Part shown: piece after piece, positions 55,680-64,000 of the stretch | Layout: every line of letters begins with the position of its first letter | Position numbering within the stretch: the first letter of the stretch is position 1 | From: Eutreptiella sp. 'Long Island Sound 2002' | Taxonomy: Eukaryota; Euglenozoa; Euglenophyceae; Eutreptiales; Eutreptiaceae | Assembly: GCA_964036045.1 (NCBI GenBank) | Contig: OZ038387.1 | Span: forward strand, 54,592,427 to 54,656,426 | DNA length: 64,000 nt | Direction of reading: 5' to 3' | Position numbers and translations under genes: made by a program | Notes under the pieces: model-generated | Database searches by the model: none | Told to the model about the DNA's origin: nothing | What the model saw: the letters and a program-made list of their open reading frames with translations, nothing else

Positions 55680-58080
55680 GGCCTCTGCGTGCGCAGTATG
55701 CACGCAGTGCCCACGCAGTGCGCATGCAGTGCGCACGCAGTGCAAATACTTGGCCATTGTTGCCTAGCCATGGATGCTAGGACATACTTTGTCGTGAATC
55801 TTTCGCCCTCACCCACTGCACTGCATAGCAAATTACAAGAACTATCCAGACCACACCAACAATTTCCAAGAACCATCCACAACACACCAAGAAAACACAG
55901 GAAGCATCCTGAGCGCACTAGGAAAGTACAAGAAGCATGCGGAGCGCAGCAGGAACATATAGGAGCCATGCAGAGTGCACAAGGAACATGCAGGAGCCGT
56001 CGTGAGCGCCAAATGAAAATACGGGAACCATCTAGTGTGGTACTTACAATAAACGTCAACGCCCACCCTCAAGCATTTGCACTGTACAAGCAATGACCAA
56101 CAGCAAGCCACTCACCAGTAGGAAAATTTTGGGTGGGTGGGTGGGTGGGCTGGGTTCCCCCAACCCCCTTGGGGGTGGGCCAACTCTGATTGGATGGGTC
56201 AGCCGGGTTGGGTGGGTGTCCCAACTCTCCCCCCTGTGGTTAAGAACGGTTGACCTCTCGGGTACCCCGCTGAGCGGTCGTGGGTGTGGCCCGATCACTT
56301 GAATCCATGACACAAAGTGGATTGCCACGGAGAGTCCATGCGGACTTGTTGTAGTCTAGGTGGGTCCCAAGACCTTGTGCTGCAATACTTGTTTGAGTTT
56401 CCCAAGTGGTTTGGGATCACTTTTGGGAAATGCGCTTTAGAACCCCTCTTGGCCCTACTTAGGCCATTTTTTATCCTACATGGGGCCATTTTTTTGAGCC
56501 ACAATGGGTCACCACAAGTTCGGAACAGCCCAAAACCGCTTGTTTGGGCATCTCAAGTGGTCCAACCTACATGAATTGAACAAAATGCTATACTAGGGTG
56601 TGTGTCGTCAGCCACCTTATAGGTGTAACTGTGCATTACTTGGTGCAAATGGGAAGGGAATGGTAACGGCACACCATAGCAATGTGTGCCGTGCACAAAA
56701 GGGACAAGCTTGTGAAAGTAGTGATTGGTAGGTCACCTGGCATTATTGAGATCAAATTTGTTGGCACAAGGCACCACAAGACCCCAAAAGGTCATGGAGG
56801 GCGGCTAAGAGAACTTGCGTAGAGGCCCTTTGCAGCACTTGGGCCGGAGCCTCTGCACATGAGGTGATGGTTGTCCATATAGGCAGAGCACCATGTCCTT
56901 CCACTCACCCCCAATGACACGGAACAACCCTCTAAGAGAGGTTGCAGTGGTGTTGCCTCGAACACTAACCACAAGTGCTTGGCCACCCCATGACCAACTA
57001 CAAGGCAACGTGTGCAAAGAAGACTGTTGGCCACAAATATAGACCTTTGACAAATCATAGTAACTCACACTCGGCCCACATGCTATGTAGACACCGTATT
57101 AGCTGTCCGTAGAACACCTGGGATGCCGTCACCAAAGTAGGTGTAACATCCATTGAAGGCGGTCACCGTTGTCACCGTTGCCACCATCCATTGTGGGAGG
57201 ATGGCCATGGTCTCATCATGGGTCAAGGTGGGGCAGGTCGCTGAAGACCCATGCATTAGTGCCCTTGTGGCACTAGCCACAAGACCCCCGATTGCCCATT
57301 CCTTGAGCAGTGACCACGCCTTAGGGCCCAAAGTACTTTACCAATAGCCGAATTTGTGAAGTGCCTTGCAGATGCATGCGGACAGTTGTAGTCATGTCCA
57401 TTGCTATGTGCGCCATGAGGGTCAAGAGCTTATCTTGCCCACAGTTGTAGGTGCTGGAGGTTCGTTGGAGATTAGCTGGGGTTGCTGGAAGTTTGTTGGA
57501 GGTTGATGGGACGTTTCTAGAAGTCGTGGGAGGTTGCTGGAGGTTCACTGCAGGTTGCTAGAGGCTGGCATGAGGTCACTGAGGGTTCGCTGGAGGTTGC
57601 TTTGGCCTCCGCGTTAACTGACACATGACACAGGTGGCCACTAGTTGTGGACGAGTTGGTGCTGCGCACTGCCTGTGTCAGTTAGGCCATGCAATGTGAA
57701 GCTGGCTGGTGGTGGTGAGCTGGGGTGGCCACATTGGCTAATGTGGGGTATTTTGCCCCAATGCAAGGGCCCTTAGGGGTCCAAGACAATCGGCGCTGGC
57801 TCCTTGGTATTACTGCAGATGGGTGTTTCACAGGAGCCACAGACTAGACATTATGTCCATGGGCAGAGATAGAGGTAATAGGTACCCCAAACAATAAACA
57901 AGCTCATGTGGATCAATTGCTATTGTCATCGTTGTCGTACCTTCCTTGATGCTCACCGCTTTGCATGCATATCAGAACATGGTGCAAGGTGGGGTGTACC
58001 GTGGAACCATTTTTCATGACATTTTCCGTGAGCCTGTGCAGATTGTTCACAGAGTGCTTTCAGGCCCAACAGCTCTGATA
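55680..58080. other. Intronic or intergenic, several small repeats
   Basis: ACGCAGTGCGCATGCAGTG words lie at 55690-55745. Loose AGGAACAT.CAGGAGCC repeats lie at 55870-56000. A GGTTGCTGGAGGTT minisatellite lies at 57450-57600. A short inverted repeat TAACTGACACA (57613) / TGTGTCAGTTA (57676) encloses about 60 bp. No gene is called. Confidence 0.4.
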
Positions 58081-58123
58081 TTCACGCCACTTTGGTAGAA
58101 TGAGATGCCCGAGGACCAGGGCC

Positions 58124-58282
58124 CCGGGTGTGTGTGTGTGTGTGGGTGTGTGTCCGTGTTGTGTTCACACTGCACCTGACGAGTTCTAGTACACTCAGGC
58201 CGCCTCGACCAGTGCCCTGTTTGTCACGTACCCCGTGTGTGTGTGTGTGTGTGCGGTCCCCTGTGTGTGTGTGTGTGTGTGT
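58124..58282. repeat. (TG)n microsatellites
   Basis: Three separate TG runs, followed by GCATGCATGC at 58348. Confidence 0.95.
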
Positions 58283-58491
58283 ACGTGCAGCACCACCATC
58301 AGCAACATCTGCACATGTATGTTTGTGTCTATGCATACACACATGCCTGCATGCATGCATGCACGCATGCGTGCATATATGTATATCGGTAGGTCCATAA
58401 GCAGGAAGGCAGGTAGGTATGTCGGTCGACCTTTTACGAACAGACATACGTTTGGGCGCCACCACTGTGCATTCTTTGCGCTGTGCCTCAG

Positions 58492-58700
58492 GGTGCAATA
58501 TGATATTGCGGACGCTGCACTGCCTCTGATCTATGAGTTGCTGCAGCATGAGGACATGCGATTCAGCCTGGCTATGTCTTCCGTCAACGTGCCATTGAGG
58601 GTGCGATTGAATGCTCTGGCTACCTCCGATTCCGACCCCCAACGCCTGCGGAATGCGGCACAGATCTTGCTCAGGGACTTGCCATTGGAAGTCAGGGACG
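58492..58700 (+). CDS. Armadillo/HEAT-like exon of a split gene
   Basis: The acceptor CTGTGCCTCAG (ending 58491) is followed by QYDIADAALPLIYELLQHED, RFSLAMSSVNVPLRVRLNAL, then PQRLRNAAQILLRDLPLEVR DG. The donor is GACG|GTATGTGTG at 58701. The 209-nt exon encodes three clear amphipathic helices with no stops. It is one of the most convincing exons here. Start phase 2 and end phase 1 mean at least one exon remains unfound on each side relative to its neighbours in the model. Confidence 0.6.
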
Positions 58701-58860
58701 GTATGTGTGAGGGAGCCCAGAGCTTTCCTCAGCAACTCAGCAGCCGTACGGTTGTGTGTGGAGTTTCCCGACTATGTCTTGACCCACCGACCCAACCCCC
58801 AATTCCCCAGGGTGGACGCCCACTTAAGCCTACCAATGTGCAAAAAGCATTTTGCAGGTA

Positions 58861-59458
58861 TAAATCACCTTGAAGAGAGGTTGTTAGATCAAGCGCAGGC
58901 GCGGACGCCATACAAACTCGTTTTTCAAATCCTTCTAACCACAAACTTTTGATCCTCCCCCAACCCCACCCCCATCCCCCCAAAAATGGTATCCAGTTTC
59001 AGGGGATAGAGGTCTCAAAATCAAAAAATCCATTGGGGGATTGTTTTGTCGGGCAAAATAATGATTTTACAAGGGGTTGGACATCCAATACCATGCCTTG
59101 GGGTATTCTACGTGAATGACCCCCAACCAGGGTTGAGTATAATAAAGGCTCGAGGTCGATCGATGGGCTGAGCTGGCGATCACCGAACTGCTGGCTGGGA
59201 ATAAAATCGGCGCGAGGCGATCCACCGTCTGGGTGTTCGACCACTCGACCACTAATTGTTCCTGCATACCAGTGGTTCCCCAATGTTTGTAATCGTAGTC
59301 CGCAACTGAAAAAAAAGCCAAACTGTGTGTTTCTGCCTGCCTGTCTGCCTGCCTGCTTGCCTGACTGACTGCCTGCCTGACTGCTTGCCTGCCTGACTGA
59401 CTGATTGGCTGACTGTCGGCCTCTCTTCGAGGTGCCTTGCGGAAGGCAATAGAACTTA
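58861..59458. mobile_element. Repeat family T, copy D, with inverted internal segment
   Basis: Left end TCACCTTGAAGAGAGG and right end GCCTCTCTTCGAGGTGCC plus GGCAATAGAA. The internal block at 58945-59110 is the reverse complement of the block in copy A (GGGGATAGAGG...AATAATGATTTTAC). The minus-strand tRNA-like part (59273-59170) has an A-box-like TGGTCGAGTGG. (CTGC)n/(CTGA)n precedes the right end. Confidence 0.75.
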
Positions 59459-59459
59459 C

Positions 59460-61690
59460 GGGGAAAAGAAAGCTCGAAGCCACAGAAAATTTGTGTGCTG
59501 TTGGTGCTTGACTTCATTACCTTGTTCAATTCCTCCCCGATGGGGGGCTGTTTTTGTGGGGGGTTGGGGAATGGGGACCCCGCCCCCTTCTAAAAACTCC
59601 TCGTTATACCATTATATACAGAACACGCAACGAAACAAAACATACCTTAAAAACCACCTGGCACACATTCTAATGAACAACAAAGGGTGGCGGTGACGAA
59701 TTGTCCAGAAGCAGGCCAGTCAGCCCAGCTGCACGAGACGGGATCCATGCAGCAACAGGCACAGAATACTGCAGGAGGGCAGGCCACCCACACGCACACA
59801 CGGGCTCGTTGAACTAATACCGTGGAGCTGGCCCGGCGGAAGCCACGGAGTCACCACCCCTCTTCCAGGGTTGGTCCTGGGGCAGCGATCCAGGTTCTGG
59901 CTTAGAGTGCATATTGCGCTGGGACACACAGGGATGCACCTCTGGCCCAACGGGGCTATCGTTGAGAGGTGTGATCCAGCCCCCGAGGACACTAGCGCCG
60001 CCATACAGGCATAACCGGGCTACCTGGTCAAATGGTGAGACCCCCCGGTCTCAGGTTGCACCGACGCCATCAGGCTAGTCGTCCCAGTCGTCCAGCGGAG
60101 GAGATACAGGGGGCGCCATGCTGTCTGCACCCCGTCGAAGCTCGGACAGAGTGACCAGAACGGGCCTCCCCCCCCCCCCCCACACGCACGCAGAGAGAGA
60201 GAAGCTGTGCAAAAAATGGGGGCCCCCGTCATCCCCGTTGCAGTTTATTACACTTCCGCTCGGGAAAATGGCGCCATGTGGGTGTTTACGGCTGGCTGCG
60301 CTGCGCACAGGAACCACAGTGCAAGGCCCCAAAATTACTCATGCACCCTTTTCGTTTTGTGATTCTTGCTCCTGCTGTTCCCTGTCCCTGTCCCACTGAC
60401 TGCCAGCACTGGTCCCCGTGCCCCATGTGCCAGGCTTTTTGGGCTTGGATTATGTGAACTGGTTCCTCTTGATTGCATCGATCGGTGGCTGTGCGTATGC
60501 GGTGAAGCGGTGCAGAGTAGGGGGCCATAAGCGGCGCCCGCAGCCCCCTCGGGAGGTCAAGGTAGCCGTGGCAAAGAAAGGAAGGCAGACGTAAGGATAC
60601 GTGGCAATCGCATCCCGCGCGCTATATTCGGATTGGAGCCCGGCAGACGCATCATGTGCTGCTGCTGCAGAGGAGGCATTGGTCGTGTCGCGCCCGCGCT
60701 CTAGTTGCATAACAGACGTGCTCTGGGCCTGGCGCATAAGGTCACAGTAGGAACGTATCGTACGCTACACCACCTGTTGCTTCATGGCGGTGGATGGTCC
60801 GAAGGTGCTGTCCCTTCTCGTGCGCCAAATTGCACAGCATCCGTTGGTTTTGACCCCGCCAACAACAAGGCCCAACCACCATCAGCAGCGTACTCTTCAG
60901 GGCACTACATGGGGCATGCAAGGCTGCAAAATTTTGGTGGCATTCGATTCCATGCAAATTTACCGCACAGCAACGGCATGTGGCCGTTAGTGACCTCCTT
61001 CCCTGGAAGCTAATGACCATCTCTAATCCACATTTTCGGTGCTTTATTTGCGACAACGGTGTTTTTAACCTCTGGTGCCTTAGCTGATGTAAGGTGTCCC
61101 TCACAGGCACATGACCAGTGTACGCACGATGCAAATCATCACATTAATCGGCGACTGTAAGTACCAGTCATCGAAGAAATATATATTATACAACCACGAA
61201 CCAGGTCATTACGGTTGCCCAAGGCTGAAGACAGTTGGAGGGTAACAGATGGCGGTGGGGGGATAATTAAACAGTTGGTGCATTCCGATGCTGATGGCGG
61301 TGTCCGATGCCACCTAATGGTGGTTTTCTGCTGACCCACATTGGTTTCCTTCTTCAATGCGGCAATACCCTCAATTGTCGTACTGTGTGGTGCTGCCAGT
61401 GAACGCGGGCTTGCGCTGCAAGAGGCGATCCAGCCCCAGACAGTGGACCCATGGACAGAGCCAGTGAGCGACAAAGGCAGGCAGCTCCAGTGTCTATCTG
61501 TCCCTTTGTGGGTCTGAGAAAAAACAGAGAGAGAAAAACAGGGAGGCAGAAAGGGAGGCAGACAAACAGGCAGACGCAGTGGGCGTTGGGTTCCGATTCG
61601 AAATTGGGGGCAGATTATGATGCACGAGAAGGCTCTCTGCACGCCACAGGCGCGGGGCAATGTGCTGATGTGTGGACTGCCGGGAAATAA
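59460..61690. other. No gene seen
   Basis: C tract at 60168-60180. ORFs on both strands lack motifs. Probably intron of the split gene. Confidence 0.4.
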
Positions 61691-61697
61691 GGTCCAG

Positions 61698-61875
61698 CAA
61701 GGAAGAAATTGTGAATGTTGATTTGTTGACACTGTCGCTCTCTACAAATAGGAGGCTACAGCCCCTGCTCAACTTCCAACGCGTGGTGGGCAATCCCACC
61801 CTTCTACGTAGTTTAGGAGGTATTGAAGTCCGTATTGGGCTGTTCGTTGTAGCAAAAGCGGTACGGTCAGGCGGG
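61698..61875 (+). CDS. Armadillo-like exon of a split gene
   Basis: The acceptor AAGGTCCAG (ending 61697) precedes KEEIVNVDLLTLSLSTNRR, LQPLLNFQRVVGNPTLLRS and LGGIEVRIGLFVVAKAVRSG, up to GT at 61876. The D-L-L-x-L-S-L and G-N-P-x-L-L-x-S-L motifs are armadillo-like. The exon ends in phase 0, which agrees with the terminal exon at 62269. Confidence 0.5.
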
Positions 61876-62268
61876 GTGTCACTGTGCTGAGACAAGGCCA
61901 GGCTTGTGCGAAGGAGGAGGGGTGCCAAAATGAGAAGTCTAGCTGCCAGCCTGGGACCCCTTGTCAATGCTCCGACCCGCAGGTTCGGGCCCCACCAATG
62001 AACACCCACCTGACCCCAGACAAGCCTGTCACCTTGGATACGGTAGACCATGGTTCTTGCCTCCTCTAGCTTCCAACAGTTTCACAGTCCCTCATTCCTC
62101 ATCTGGGTGCGGCGCAAAGTCGTCCCTCGTGCATGACAAGCCAGAGGCGTGCGTCACCCCAAGGGTCAAAGGGTGTCCAAGGACTTTGGTGTCTGCTGCC
62201 CAAAGCTCCACGTGCCACTGTGTCAGCAAAGGCAACAATGAGTGGGTGTTGACCCCTTGACGTGGCAG

Positions 62269-62364
62269 CGGCTGGTGCAGTCGGAGGATGACCCTTCGCA
62301 GTCGGAGGATGGCCTGGAGTTCGATGAGATTTTCATGAATTACTGGCTTTTGGTGGGCATATAA
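62269..62364 (+). CDS. Terminal exon of the split gene
   Basis: The acceptor GACGTGGCAG (ending 62268) leads in phase 0 into RLVQSEDDPSQSEDGLEFDE, IFMNYWLLVGI and TAA at 62362-62364. Acidic, with a short aromatic end. The match of phase with the exon ending 61875 supports the join. Confidence 0.45.
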   Translation, partial: RLVQSEDDPSQSEDGLEFDEIFMNYWLLVGI

Positions 62365-62618
62365 GTGCTCTGCCTGACGCGGGGTTGGGGTTACACGTCA
62401 GTTTGTCTTGCCAGTCACTGAACAGTGTCCTTTTCCTTGGACAGTGTGGTTGTTTTCGGACCGCAGTCTCTGTAGTCGAGCGTGTACTCCGACACGGATA
62501 CTTTGACACTACCGGGAAGGGGCTGGGCCATGTGGGCCATGGTGGTTGCTGCTCATAACACTAAGTGCCTCATGCACGCTATTTCTGCACAAGCCGGCGG
62601 GACGGGGATGGATTGATC

Positions 62619-63495
62619 GTGCACCATTGTGCACTGTGTGCACAATGCTATATTGGTGTTGCACACTGGTCGTGCAGCATTTTGCACCGGGTGCACAATG
62701 CCTTATTGGTGGTGCATAATGGCGGTGTGCCATTATGCATTGGGTGTGGCCGTGTGCCATTGTGTACCAGGTCCTCAGTGCTATATGACTGGTGCACAAT
62801 GGTCGTGCACCATTGTGCACTGGGTGCACAATGCCATATTGGTCATGCACAATGGTTGTACATAAATCTGCACCATGTGCAAATTGCTATATTGGTGCTG
62901 CACAATGGTGGTGCACCATTGTGCACCGGCTGCACAATGCTATATTGGTGGTGTTGTATACTGGTCGTGCACCATTGTGCACCGGTTGCACAATGCTACA
63001 TTGGTGGTGCACAATGGTTGTGCACCATTGTGCACCGGGTGCACAATGCTACATTGGTTCCACAATGGTTGTGCACTATTGTGCAACTGGTGCACATTTC
63101 CACATTGGTGGTGCACAATGGTCATGCACAATTGTGCACCGGGTGCACAATGCTATGTTTGTGATGTGCAATGGCTGTGCCCCATTGTGCACCAGCTGCG
63201 CAGTGCCATATTGGTTGTGCCCACTGGTCGTGAGCCATTGTGCACTGGGTGCATAATGTCATCTTGGCGGGCTCATATTGTCGTGCACCGTTGTGCACCG
63301 GATGCACAATGCCATATTGGTGGTGCATAATGGGGTTGTGTACCATTGTGCATCGGGTGCACAATGCCATATTGGTGGTGCACACCGGCGGTGTGCCATT
63401 GTGCATTTGGTCATGTGCCATTGCGCACCTGGTGCATAGTGCTATAAGTTTGGCCCACAGTGGTCGTGCACCACTGTGCACCGGGTGCATAATGT
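62619..63495. repeat. 53-bp satellite, about 16 copies, each unit self-complementary
   Basis: Units repeat GTGCACCATTGTGCACCGG then GTGCACAATGC, TATATTGGTGGTGCACAATGG. Start points near 62911, 62967, 63020, 63071 and 63124 give a 51-56 bp period. ACCATTGTGCACC and GGTGCACAATGGT within a unit are reverse complements. Units have diverged by substitutions and small indels, so the ORFs across them are incidental. Confidence 0.95.
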
Positions 63496-63502
63496 TATAG
63501 TG

Positions 63503-63795
63503 AGGCCGCCGAGACGGCCCGTTTTGGTCAAGTTGGGCCGCCAAGACAGCCAATTTAGGTCAATTTGGGGCAAGTGTGACGGCCGATTTTGGTACCTGGG
63601 TCAATTTGGGGCCGCCGAGAGGACCAATTTTGGTCAACTTGGGGCCGCCGAGACAACCAATTTTTGTCCATTTGGGGCAGCCGAGACTGCCGATTATGGT
63701 CCATTGGGGGGTGCCGAGATGACCGATTTTGGTGTATTTGGGGGCACAGAGACGGCCGATTTTCGTCAATTTGGGGGCGCAGACATGGCCACTCT
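63503..63795. repeat. 33-bp minisatellite, about nine copies
   Basis: Units of the type TTGGGGCCGCCGAGAC followed by GACCGATTTTGGTCAA. One plus frame reads an 11-residue GAAETTNF-type repeat. It is distinct from the satellite to its left but directly adjoins it. Confidence 0.9.
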
Positions 63796-63798
63796 TGT

Positions 63799-64000
63799 TG
63801 AATCACCTCGAAGAGAGGTTGTTAGATCAAGTGCAGGCGCAGACGTCGTATACCCCCCCTTTTTTGGGTCGTTCATGTAGCATGCCCCAACGTATGGTTT
63901 CTGACGTCGAACCCCTTGTAGAATCATCATTTTAGGACGAAAAATGCACCCCCAATAATTTTTTTTTGCACTTTGACCCCCGTACGCCCCCGCACCTGGG
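63799..64000. mobile_element. Repeat family T, copy E, left end, cut by the window edge
   Basis: GAATCACCTCGAAGAGAGG, TTGTTAGATCAAG and GTAGAATCATCATTTT follow in the order of copy A. The right part lies beyond 64000. Confidence 0.8.

Noticed and set aside
56700-57340. Minus-strand piggyBac-like transposase (AYMDNHHLM, KGLYAS)
   Set aside because: Only two short motif-like strings in a frame with many stops. Not enough to call, although a profile search would settle it.
62500-63550. CRISPR-like array
   Set aside because: Units are contiguous 53-bp tandem repeats without unique spacers, and the window is eukaryotic.

Overview
This window looks like intron-bearing, transposon-dense nuclear DNA of a eukaryote, most likely a protist or alga with a large genome. 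Long ORFs are rare. Coding-like segments are short and bounded by GT...AG splice sites, in several places with matching codon phase. Most of the remaining sequence is decayed transposable elements, foldback elements, satellites and homopolymer C/G tracts. There are no bacterial operons, ribosome-binding sites or rRNA genes. The species cannot be named from sequence alone. LAYOUT. 0-17.6 kb: a decayed non-LTR reverse transcriptase at the left edge; a clean four-helix membrane-protein gene (4.0-4.8 kb); a 1.2-kb element with long terminal inverted repeats (4.9-6.2 kb); a probable 163-residue gene (7.0-7.5 kb); a spliced element gene with one stop (12.5-13.5 kb); and two convergent LINE remnants that meet near 16.3 kb. 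18-31 kb: degenerate coding, an unrecognised ORF beside a second kind of reverse-transcriptase remnant (21-22.5 kb), a 4-kb tandem array of about 610-bp units (23.0-27.0 kb), C-tract DNA, a 250-bp palindrome (28.8 kb), a LINE RNase H remnant, and a 1.3-kb 11-bp minisatellite. 32-43 kb: the best-preserved gene, a DDE (PIF/Harbinger-like) transposase on the minus strand; a small spliced gene at 34.6-35.2 kb; a LINE zinc-knuckle/RNase H remnant; tRNA-derived SINE-like sequence; and scattered exons. 42-48 kb: two related copies (R1, R2) of a multi-exon, probably element-borne gene. R1 is interrupted by a 665-bp inverted-repeat element whose empty site can be read in R2. R2 is flanked by a 21-bp minisatellite and a mariner-type MITE. 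48-62.4 kb: plus-strand exons of what may be one large alpha-helical, armadillo/HEAT-like gene. Its introns hold copies of a repeat family with tRNA-like cores and inverted-repeat ends. 62.6-64 kb: a 53-bp self-complementary satellite, a 33-bp minisatellite and a further repeat-family end. HOW IT FITS TOGETHER. Three unrelated-looking coding regions (12.5, 33.8 and 55.3 kb) share 5' leader motifs, and two of these carry the same hairpin just upstream of the coding start, which suggests a common element family. The recurring theme is non-autonomous elements with inverted-repeat ends. Several can be delimited to the base from duplicated target sites or a paired empty site.
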